64,000 bases of DNA, from the NCBI GenBank assembly GCA_037349105.1, contig JAYJMM010000110.1, positions 2,666,001-2,730,000 on the forward strand, written 5' to 3'. The position numbers and the translations under genes are program-made. The notes under the pieces were generated by a model that saw nothing but the letters and a program-made list of their open reading frames with translations, ran no database searches and had not been told where the DNA came from. This DNA comes from Limnomonas spitsbergensis (taxonomy: Eukaryota > Chlorophyta > Chlorophyceae > Chlamydomonadales). This document shows positions 33,001 through 45,000 of the stretch, piece after piece. Every line of letters begins with the position of its first letter. The stretch's first letter is position 1.

Positions 33001-36000
33001 CCAGGGGAGGCGAGCAGCATGTGTGTCATTGCCGGCTCTGACAGGGTGCAGGGTTGGAGGTCTCTGGTGGGGGCATGGCGACATATGTGTGGGGGGCATG
33101 GCGACATATTTGAATTATAGTCTATTTGAATGATATGTCTGGTCCTAGTTCCTGCTGCGCAAAGGGCGCAGGGCTAAGGATTAGGATTTGAATACAACAT
33201 TTGGTATGCTTGAGCCTGGTTCCTGCTGCCGCAGAAGGTGTAGGGCTAAGGATTTGAAGTTGAAGTTGAATTCGAGGTCTTGTGTGTCTGAGATAGGGTT
33301 CCTACTTTCTGCTGCTGCAGAGGGTGCATACGTCATCCCGGCGGACGAGCAGCAGGTGGTGCGGGAGAATCTGCTGGAGAGCCTGATCAGGTAAGGGGGA
33401 GGGGGAGGGGGAGGGGGAGGCGGTGCAGGTTTGGGGTCAAATAATTGACATGATGTAGGGGGGTACAAAAATGGAGCAGCAGGTGGTGCGGGAGAATCTG
33501 CTGGAGAGCCTGATCAGGTAAGGGGGAGGAGGGATGTTGGTGCAGGTTTGGGGCAAGGAAATGTAATTTGAGTAGGATTTTGAGGGATGGAGGAGAAGGG
33601 AGGAGCAGGTGGTGCGGGATAAGTTGGTTGGGGAGCCTGATCAGGTGAGGGGGAGGAGGAAGTTGGTGCTGGTTTGGGGTAAAATAATGGCATCTTGGAA
33701 AACATGTTGCAGCAGATGGTGCGGGGAATGGGGTTGGGGAGACTGATCAAGTGAAGAGGTGAGCAGATGATGGTGCAGATTTAGGGTGAAGGAATGCAGT
33801 GGGGGAGGGATGTTCGGGTGAAACAAGGGAACAGCAGGTGGTTTGGGATAATTGTTTTGGGGGGCCTGATCAAGTGAGAAGATGGAGCATGCGGTGGGCA
33901 CTGAAACAGAAGGGGGGGGGGCCGGGGGGATGGCAAGAGAAAGAGCAGGGGGAGCTGGTGGCGAGAGGGGAGAGGAGTTATATGAAGAAAGAGGCAGGGG
34001 GGGGCTGGGGGGGTAAGCAAGAGAGCGAGCAGGGGGGCTGGTGGTGAGGGGTGAGAGAGTAGTTACCAAGAAAGAGCAGGGGGGAGGGTAATTCTGCTGG
34101 AGAGGCTGATTTCCTTGTGCAAGACCCTTCTTGTGTGTGTGTGTGCCTGAGTGTCTGTTGTGTGCGCCTGTGTTGTGTAGGGCCTTTTTGAATGTGTGTG
34201 TGCCTGAGTGTCTGTTGTGTGCGCCTGTGTTGTGTAGGGCTTTTGTGGGTGTGTGTGCCTGAGTGTCTATTGTATGTGCCTGTGTTGTGTAGGGCCCCAC
34301 ACATGGTGCAGCTGCAGCTGGGCGAGGTGTTCAAGACCATCGTGTATGCCGACTTCCCCGAGAATTGGCCAACGCTGCCGCAGGCCATCCTCCCCAACCT
34401 AGTTTCAACGGTGAGGACTGAGCAGGGAAAAGGGGGGGAGGGGGGCAAAGGGGGGAAGGGTACACCCTTCAACACCCTTCCACACCCTTTCACACTTGAT
34501 CCTGCCCCCTGAAGGAGGAGTCACGCCTGCTTGGCGGTCTCCTCTTGCTGTCTATCCTGCCTGCCCTGCCCTCTCCTCCTCCTTCCACACATTTCCACAC
34601 ATTTCCATACCCTTCCACGCTTGATCCTGCCCCTGCAGGACAAGTGGTGCGTGCAAGGCGGACTCTCTTTGCTTTTTATTCTGCCTGCCCTGCCCTCTCC
34701 TCCCCATCCGCACCCTTTCACACATTTCCACACTCTTTCACACTTGACCCTGCTCCCGTAGGAGGAGATGCGTATGCAAGACAGGCTCTACTCTCTGCAT
34801 AGCCTGTCTGCCCTGCCCTTTCCCCCCTTTCCACACCCTGTCACACCTTTCCACAACTTGTCACACCATTCCACACCCTTTCACACTGGATCTGTAGGAG
34901 GACTCGCGCGTGCAAGGCGGGCTCTAATGCTCTAATGCTCTTATGCTCGCTGAGCATAATGCCTTCCCTACCCCCTCCTCCCTTTCCACACCCTGTCACA
35001 CCCTTCTGCACTTGATCTGTAGGAGGAGTCGCGCGTGCAAGGCGGGCTCTAATGCTCTAATGCTCTTATGCTCGCTGAGCATACTGCCTTTCCTACCCCC
35101 TCCTCCCTTTCCACACCCTTCCACTCTTGATCCTGCCCCCGCAGGAGGAGTCGCGCGTGCAAGGCGGGCTCTACTCGCTGAGCATACTGCCTTTCCTACC
35201 CTCTCCTCCCTTTCCACACCCTGTTACACCATTCTACGCTTGATCTGTAGGAGGAGTCCGTCGTGCAAGGCGGGCTCTACTTGCTGAGCATAATGCCTTC
35301 CCTACCCCCTCCTCCCTTTCCACACCCTTCCACGCCCTTCCACTCTTGATCCTGCCCCCGCAGGAGGAGTCGCGCGTGCAAGGCGGGCTCTACTCGCTGC
35401 GTATCCTGGCCCGCAAGTACGAGTTCCGCGACGAGGAGGAGCGCGCCCCCATGGAACCAGTCATCACCCAGGTGGGGTTCAGGCTATATGGTTCAGGGTT
35501 CATGATTTATTATGTTCCGCGACGAGGAGGAGTCTGGGGTTGAGGAATAAGTGTTTACAGTTCAGGGTTTAGCTGCTACGCGATGAGGAGGAGCGCCCTC
35601 CCGTGGAACCAGTCATCACCCAGGTGAAGTTTAGGGTTTGGGAAGTTTCAGAAGTGACGAGGAGTGAAGGATTCAGGATTTTGTTCTACGGTCCCGGGTT
35701 GGGGTTCACGGTCATGGTTCAAGGCAAGGAGGAGGAGCGAGCTCCCTTGGAACCAGTCATCACCCAGGTGGGGTTAAGGCTATATGGTTCAGGGTTCAGG
35801 GTTCATGATTGAGGTGTTCAGCGACAAGGAGGACTTGAGGGTCCAGGAATAAGTTTTTTAAGTTCAGGGTGTAAGGTCAAGGTGTTACGCGATGAGGAGG
35901 AGTGCGCTCCCATGATGGAACCAGCGATCACGCAGGTGGGGTTCGAAGTTTACGATTCTGGGTTCAGATTTCATGATGTGGAATGTTCCGAGATGAGGAG

Positions 36001-39000
36001 GAGTGCGCTCCCATGATGGAACCAGCGATCACGCAGGTGGGGTTCGGGGTTTACGATTCTGGGTTCAGATTTCATGATGTGGAATGTTCCGAGATGACGA
36101 GGAGCGCGCTCCCATGGAACCAGTGATCACGCAGGTGAGCTTCAGGGGTTCCGATTCTGGGTTCAGATTTCATGATGTGGAATGTTCCGAGATGAGGAGG
36201 AGCGCGCCCCCATGGAACCAGTGATCATGCAGGTGGAATGAAGTGTTGAGGGTTGGGGGTTTGGGACTCGAGGGTTTAGGATCTAGGACACGAGGGTAGA
36301 GGGTTTAGGACTCGAGGTTCTGAGTGCAGATCGGCCATGAGCTTAAATATCAGGCATGGTGGTCACTGTAACAAGGTATGGAACCCAGGTATGGAGAGTT
36401 CAAAATTGTGTACAGCAGCCCCCCGCTGAGGGGGGTTCGGGTCAGGCCCGCTAAGCGGGGGTCGGCTCAGGCGGGTGCACCTCCGCAGGGCACTGCTGGC
36501 CTAGTTAAGAGTTTAGGGTTTAGGTTGCACATTCGCAGGGCACTGCTGGCCTACTTAAGAGTTTAGGGTTTAGGGTTTAGGTTGCACCTTCGCAGGACAC
36601 TGCTGTCACAGTGTAGGGTTTAGGGTTTAGGTTGCACTTTCGCAGGGCACTGCTGGCCTCATTTGGTGGCCATGGTTTGGGGGTCACCGGATTTTGCCCG
36701 GACGGAATATGTCACAAACAATTGCATTGCGAAAACTCGTTTTCTTGCGACCGATTCTGCCCAGGCGAAATCCCGCGACCCGCTGGGCCTGCAGTGTGCC
36801 CGGCGAAAGTGCTCCTCACCTGAGCCAGCAATTCATACACCGGTATTAAAACACAGTCGTTAAATGGCGCTGTCTTTACCGACGACGACGCGAGTGCGGC
36901 GACGAGCATCCCGTGACCCTAGTTTAGGGTTTACACCCCTGTTTGGAGGCCCCCTCATTCCATGATCTGTTGTGTGTTTAGCTGTTGCTTGTTTCTGCGT
37001 AGGTCTTTCTCATGTTGTTGCACATCCTGCAACAGATGATAGCCAGTACAACTACATCCAACTGATGTTGCTGTTGTTGCTACTGCTGTTGTTGCTGTTG
37101 CTGTTCCTGTTTTTGTTGATATTGCCATAGTTTTGATGTTGCTGCTGTTGCTTATTGCTGCGTAGGCCTTCCCGGTGTTGTTGCACATCTTGCAGCAAAT
37201 GATGGCCAGTACATCCAACTGAAATTACTGCTGTTGTTGCCGTAGCTGTTGTCGCTATTGCTGGTGTTGCTATTGCTGTTGTTGCAACTTGTGTATTTCT
37301 TGTTGTTGTTGCTTCTTGCTGCGTAGGCTTTTCCAGTGTTGCTACACATCATGCAGCAAATGATGGCCAGCTCATCCACATCCAATCAGGTCGCAGAGTT
37401 CATCAAGCTGGTAAGAATCCGGAACCCTAAAACCTGAACCCTGGACCCTGAACCCTGGACCCCAAGTCCTGAATCCCGAGCTTTGAACTCCGGGTCTTGG
37501 ACTCTGAACTGTGAACATGCAACTCGTAACCTTTCATCCTAGTGGGAAACCCTGAAACCTGAAACCTGAAGGCTGGTGAGATACCCTAAATCCTGTTTAC
37601 TTCTGGAGAAAACGTACATCATAAACCCTAGATACGCACCCTCAGCCTCAAACCTCCGCAAACCTTTTGGAGGGACGAGGGGAGGAGGGGGGTGGAAGAT
37701 CTTGAACACCTGGAGACAGTCAGGGGCAGGGCTTATAGGGCTAGAAGTTGGGGTTTAGGGTATCTTAACAGCCTTCAGGGCTTGTAGGGCTACACGTTGG
37801 GGTTTATGGGGGTCTGGGCTTCAGGGTTGCAGGTGCCAGGTCCAGGGTCCAGAGTGTGAGGAGGTCGTGGCGCAGAAGGGGCGAACAGGGGGCGTGGCGT
37901 GGCGAGGGGCGTGGTGGGACACGCCGTCTTTTACCTTTGTATCATGGTTAAGGGTTCCTTCCCATCGTGTGGGGTTGTCCCCATGGTTTAGGGTTGTCAC
38001 CAGGGTTAAGGATTTAGGGTTGTCACCAAGGGTAAAGGCTTACCGCTTGCAAGTTAGGGTTTGGGGTTCAAGGTCAGTGTGGGTGTTCCGGATTTAGGAC
38101 TTAGCGATGTCACCAGCCCACCCCCCCTAATCTTCATCCCACAGCCTCAACCCTCTACACTAACCCTCGACCCTCAACCCAGACTTTAAAGATGGTCTAG
38201 TCTGGAACATACTCGGAGATCTCTCTACCCTGCCTACCCGCACGCTCTCGCCTCCCCACCCTGAACCTACGGCCTACAACCTTAACCCTATGGCCTAACC
38301 CCGAACCCAGATTTTCAAGATGGTCTTTTCCAACACGTTGATGGCGATCCCTCCCCCCTGCCCATCCGCCCGCCCTCGCCCCCCCTTAACCCGAACCTGA
38401 AGTTTAAAACCTGAACCCTATTGCTTAAACCTGAATCCATATTTATAAGACGGTCTGGTCCAACACGTACATGGAGATCCATCCCTCTGCCCGCCCGCCC
38501 GCTCTTGCCCCCCCCCCACCCCGAACCTACAACAAACCTAAACCCTAAACCCATATTTTCCTCCCACCTCATGACCTTCATCCTACAACACAAATTCCTA
38601 ACCCTCACCCCTTCAACCCTCACCCTTAAACCCTCAACCCTTGACCCTAAATCCAGATTTTCAAGATCTTCTGGTCCAGCACGTACATGGAGATCCCGAC
38701 GGTGCTGCTTCAGCCGGAGCAGTTTGTGGGCTGGATCCAGTGCCTTCACGCCTTCATAACTCGACAGATGCCGCAGGTGAGGGCGGGGTTGAAGGGAAGC
38801 TTGTGGGCTAAGCGTATTCACCACCCGGCAGATGTCTGGGGTGACACCAATAGTTGCAGGGTTAGTAGCATTGTAGTCCTATACCGGTCCTATTTGTGGG
38901 CTGGATCCGGTGCCTACATGCAATCACCACCCAGCAGATGCCACTGGTGAGGGTTTAGGGTGTCCCTTTCGCTTACATTGTGTAGGGTTTAGGGTGAAGT

Positions 39001-42000
39001 TCTTAGGGTGAAGCGCTCGGGGTTGAGGCTTACGTTCTCAGGGTCTGATGATAAACCTGGAGCAGCTTGTGGCCCGGATCCCGTGCATTCACGCAAACAT
39101 CACCTGGCGCATGCCTAAAACTTCACATTCAGGTTTTAAAATTAAGGGTTTAATGAGGGCTTTAGGTGCGCCTGCATCCTCAAACCCTCATTATTGAAAT
39201 CAAGGGTTTAATTACTGACTTAAATGGGGGTCTTAGGTGTCCCTGCATCCTCAAACCTTATATTGAATTAATATAAATGTGACGTGCTCGCAGTTTGAGG
39301 CGACGGCCGACCCTACGCAGTCCTCTTGGTGGAAGGCCAAGAAGTGGGCGCTGCACATCTCGTACCGCATGTTCAGGTAAGCAGTACACAGCTACACGTG
39401 TTGTACAGCTTGTTCAGGTAAGCAGTACATGTATCATACATGTATACAGCATGTTCAGGTAAGCATTGCACCATCCTGCATGGCCTGGTCTGGTAAGCAG
39501 GACAGCTTGATCATCACATTCTACAGCAAGCACTGCACATCCCGTACTGAATGTTCAGGTAAGCACTGTACCTCTTGTAAGCACTACACATCTGTACTGA
39601 ATGTTCAGGTAAGCACTGTACCTCTTGTAAGCACTACACATCATGTACTGAATGTACAGGTAAGCACTGTACCTCTTGTAAGCACTACACGCCATATACT
39701 GAATGTACAGGTAAGCACTGTACCTCTTGGAACCCATGACCGGTTGAGCACTTCACATTTCGAGCCGCATATTTAAGAAGCAGCACGGCCCGTATGCTCA
39801 GGGGTTCATGGTTTACAAAGGTTCAGGGTTCAGGGCTGAGGGTCAGGGTCTGAGTAGCAAAGCCATTATAGGCTTCATGAGCTAGCTCTTGCACCTTTGG
39901 TTAGATTTGCCCGGCCCTTTCGAAAATGGCGTATGGGTGGCTGCATGAACATGACAGCAGCACGCTAGCTCCGCTGCGAAGGCGGTAATCTCAGTCTAAG
40001 AGGGGTTTGTGTGAATGTGTGTATCCTTCCCTACTTTCAGACTGTGTGTTGTGTTTTCGTGTCCCCTCCTTTCCCCCTTTCAGACTGTGTGTTGTGTTTT
40101 CGTGTCCCCTCCTTTCCCCCTTTCAGACTGTGTGTTGTGTTTTCGTGTCCCCTCCTTTCCCCCTTTCAGACTGTGTGTTGTGTTTTCGTGTCCCCTCCTT
40201 CCCCCCTATCAGACTGTGTGTTGTGTTTTCGTGTCCCCTCCTTTCCCCCTTTCAGACTGTGTGTTGTGTTTTCGTGTCCCCTCCTTTCCCTCTATCAGAC
40301 TGTGTGTTGTGTTTTCGTGTCCCCTCCTTCCCCCCTATCAGGCTGTGTGTTGTGTTTTCGTGTCCCCTCCTTCCCCCCTATCAGACTGTGTGTTGTGTTT
40401 TCGTGTCCCCTCCTTTCCCCCTTTTAGTTTTGTGTTTTGTTTTTCCGTGTCCCCTCTTTACCCCCTTTCAGCTCTTTTTTCTTTCTTCCGTGTCCCCTCT
40501 TTCTGCCTATTTGTTATTTTTTCGTCCTTTCATCCGCCCTTTCAGCCTGTGTGATTTTTGCGTGTCCCTGCCTTCCCCTCTCTCAGTCGGTACAGCGTCA
40601 GCAAGCACTGCAAGGACGGCAACGACAAGGCATTCAGCATCATGTACCAGGTATGTGTTTGTGTGCATGAGTGTGTGTTTGTGCATGTAGACAAAAACAG
40701 AGTCGTTTTGTAGTTTAGTCAGACGAACCCCAAGCCACGCTAAGCCACCAGAGTTTCAAGCCTTCACAGTTCACACCCAAGCCTTCACAGTTCACACCCG
40801 TACTGGCCCAGCAGGCCATATACTGCGCCTGCCTAAGGGCTTGTTGAGGAAGCTCCGTGTCAGCTACCATCTCTGTGGTAGGGATGTAGTAAAACTTGAC
40901 CTCCAGTCAGTCAGTCAGCACGCTCCCTGGCATAGGGATGCTGTACATCTGTGTGCTTGGAGCGTCCTCAGCCGTGATCGAGTTGCACATCAACTTGAGG
41001 TGGCCGAGTTGATACCCAAGACCTGAACTGTTGCCGCCTCTGCAGCCAGTCCCAGTTCGGGCAGCGGCTCTCAGATCCACATTATGTACATCATGTTAGC
41101 CCAGCCCTAGTACCATAGATCCGTAGCCATGCACTTCTTGCGTTATAGATACTGGAAGTAGACAGGCCTACGGCTCTGTCTTCACTTGAGGGAAACTTGC
41201 TGCATTCCTGCTTCCTGCTTGCGCGAAACAGTCTCACACATCGCCTCCCGGACCGCCGCCGCCGCCGCCAAATGCTCAGCAGACAGGTCACATTCCTCAA
41301 GCAACTGTTGAATATCCTCACTGGGTCACTGCTCAAAGGACGTCAAACCTGTTGTTGTGAGCATCAAGATGGTACCGCTCCATCTGCTTCTGAGCTGCAT
41401 TCAGCTGCCTGCAAAACGCAATTGACGGGTTGAGAAGTGGGCTGCGGAAATAGCACTGGGATCTGTCAAAGCTTTGGTCAACAGAGCAAGACCAGGACGT
41501 AACATCGGAGGAAAAGCCAAACCTTGAGTCGTGTAAGGAAACGTCCTATGTCTTGAAAGTTGAAACGCCTATGCCCTTCAAGATCGCTGCACCATAGTAC
41601 CATACTCACTGTCGGGTTCGGTCGAGGTCCCTCTTCAGAAGCCCATTATCGCTTTTTGTTACGCCCAGCTCACCCTGCATGCATGGCAGCAATTGTACGA
41701 CATTGCGAGAGGGCAAAGTGCTATTTCATACTTAATTGCTCATACCTGTAAATCGGCAAGCTTTGATTTCGTTAACACGAGCTGATCGAAAGCCTCCTGG
41801 AGCTGTGCGCGGGCGGTCTGCAGCTCTGATTCCGTGGCTCGCGGATCGCACCTGTGAATTAGGGCAACGTGGCTGGTGAGTTTTCGTTCAAATCAAGGGT
41901 GGGACGCAACACTCACGTGAACGGTGCAACCGGAAAGATGTTGTTGTTGCTAGTGCCAGGTACCACACTATGTTAAAGAAGAACACGCCCGACGTTTGTG

Positions 42001-45000
42001 TTCCTGTCTTGCTTCCAGTGTGGTCTGTAAGAGAGGTTCAAACATGCAAGGCACGAGCCTCCACCCACATGGTGCGGTCCTGAAACGTGGCTGCCTCATG
42101 GCACTTGCTGGTATCACGTTGCAAGTCGTCAGCAGCAATGGTCTGCAGCTCTCGCGTTTGGTTCAGTTCCTCCTGTTCAGAGGGGGAATCAGAATGGAGA
42201 GCTGACTCGACAGAAACATGCGCCATACCTGCTCGCACAAAAGGATCTCTGCCTACGTTAAGGCATTTATAATCCTGATTCATTTTCCAGCTTCCCTGGC
42301 CAGCTCATTCAAGCGCATGCTCAGGGAAACAATGACCGCGTCAGAGAATACAACAATTGGTCATTGGCAGAGGGTCGTGGCCAGACAGAGTCTCTGCACT
42401 GTATAATACCCTACCTTTACACTTTCACCTGTCACACTGTCCTCCAGTTCGTTGCACTGCAACAGCAGAGCTGGATCATGCCTGAGCTCCTCTGCGTGCA
42501 AGAGTTGTCTCCTAATGAGAAATTATCATCACATGTCCCAAATGTACTGATAGGCCTAGTGAGTGGGCACATTTTTACGCCCCTGGCAACCCAGGGCAAA
42601 GTTCCATACTATTCACACGCTGCTGATCCCTCTGATCGGGCAAGCTTACCTGATGCTTCATGCCGTTTGTTTTGCTGGCGTTTGAATAGTTTGACAACAC
42701 GTATCAGCAGCCAGCCAGCACCAGCTGATATCAAATGTGAAGCTGCCGCTTTAATAGGAAAGTCGTTGCCTCGTCTCGACCCCCCACATCTGTTTTCGCG
42801 GACATTATCCAATGGCCTGGTCGGCTCGGGCTGATCGCTCTGAATGCTCCTGTCACCACCATCATAAGTTGACATAGAGCTACGCCACGTGGACTTGCCT
42901 TCTCAAACAATATAAATATCTTCGTCGTGTCAAGGACGTTGCATTTGGAAATCGCACTTGAAAATGGGCCTGCCAAGCCAGCCCATGCGGGCATGCGTGA
43001 GGTTTCGATCCACGACTGCGACTGTCGCACATATGCGCGCACGGCGATATACCTGAAGTGCCGATTTTAGCATGAGGTCCTTGTTTTGCTTCCTCGTCGT
43101 TTTGTCATACCTCTCAAATAGCCAATCTTAGCTAAGGACTGTGCCCAGTCTACGTTGGGTTCGCGGCACCTGGTTTCATTGACGAGTAGCGATATATTCT
43201 GGATAGCTTGTGAATGTATCGCGGAGGGAAGATTAAGCTATACCACAGGAAACACTATCAGACTTCCGCACAAACTGAACATGGCTGACTTGCCGTACAC
43301 CAGCAACAGTTCACATTTTCGACTGTGTTCGTCTGTGTGTTCCTCAGCGCAACTGCATGACGGCATTTCCACCCACCCACCATACATCAGTGAGTGGGCT
43401 GCAAAGAAAAACTGAAATCTGTCCTCCCTCTCCCTCCCATCCTCCGTCCCTCCCTCCCGCTTCCCGCTTCAGCGAGACTGTATGACCACGTTCCTGGACG
43501 CTCACATGCAGCTGCTCAGCTCCGTGACCGCTGGTGCCTACCTCAGCCCGCGAGCCCTGAACCTCGTGTTCCAGGTACATGACAAAGGGGATGAGGCTTA
43601 GGGTTTAGGGGCGACGCTGAGGAAAAAAGGGGGGGCTTAGGGCTTGGGGCTACGTGCTTTACATCAGGGTTTTAATCTGTTTAACCCTCAACAAGTACCT
43701 TCAAACTTGTGTTCCAGGTATATGACCTAGGGCATGAGGCTTAGGGCTTGAGGCAGAGGGGTAGATAATAGGGTTCGCATTTCCTGACTCATGCTGTGGA
43801 GGTGAATCAAACTTATGCACCCGGCCTTCTGCACTGGGACGGCATCCTGCTCTACGTGGCCTCTAACCCTTCTCCCCCTGCCTGCCCCTCCTCATCCTCC
43901 CACCTTGCTCCATGTCCACAGTACCTGATCCATACTGTGGAGGTGAAGCAGACGTACGCCCACACGGCCTCCAGCACTGGGACAAAATCCTGTTCAACGT
44001 GCCCCTAACTGCTCATCCTCCTGCCTTCCCCTTCTGCCCGCAGTTCCTGACCCATGCCGTTGAGGTGAAGCAGACGTACGCCCACGGCAAGCAGCACTGG
44101 GATGGCATCCTGGTCAATGTTGCCTTTCCGCTCCTCTGCTTCAACGACGAGGATGCGCAGCTGTGGCAGGAGGACCCACATGAGTACATCCGCAAGGTAG
44201 GTGTGCTGTGGTTGCTATTGTAGTGTGACACATCACACATGTGATGTGTAAGAGTGATGGGCAGCTGTGGCAGGAGGACCCACATGAGTACATCCGCAAG
44301 GTAGGTGTGCTGTGGTTGCTATTGTAGTGTGACACATCACACATGTGATGTGTAAGAGTGATGGGCAGCTGTGGCAGGAGGACCCACATGAGTACATCTG
44401 CAAGGTAGATGTGCTGTGGGTGCTATTGTAGTGTGACACATCACACATGTGATGTGTAAGAGTGATGGGCAGCTGTGGCAGGAGGACCCACATGAGTACA
44501 TCCGCAAGGTAGGTGTGCTGTGGTTGCTATTGTAGTGTGACACATCACACATGTGATGTGTAAGAGTGATGGGCAGCTGTGGCAGGAGGACCCACATGAG
44601 TACATCCGCAAGGTAGGTGTGCTGTGGGTGCTATTGTAGTGTGACACATCACACATGTGATGTGTAAGAGTGATGGGCAGCTGTGGCAGGAGGACCCACA
44701 TGAGTACATCCGCAAGGTAGGTGTGCTGTGGGTGCTATTGTAGTGTGACACATCACACATGTGATGTGTAAGAGTGATGGGCAGCTGTGGCAGGAGAACC
44801 CGCATGAGTACATCCGAAATGTAGGTCTGATGCAAGTGTGACTTGTGTGTTGGAGGGTTGGTAGACTGGGCTCGGAGCATGAAGCGTGGAGCAAAACCCT
44901 AAACTCCAACCGTCTTTCGGCCCTTACCCCACTTCCTGCTGGGCCTGTGTTACCCCAAGCCCTAACCTCCTAAACCCTTAACCCCAACCGTCTTTCAGCT

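Noticed and set aside
33641..34300. 219-codon minus-strand proline-rich frame
   Set aside because: Antisense of G-rich junction copies in importin introns 4-5; low complexity without homology.
40007..40690. 227-codon plus-strand frame rich in [12 protein letters not shown] repeats
   Set aside because: Translation of the 43-base acceptor array. It runs into exon 10 in the wrong frame.
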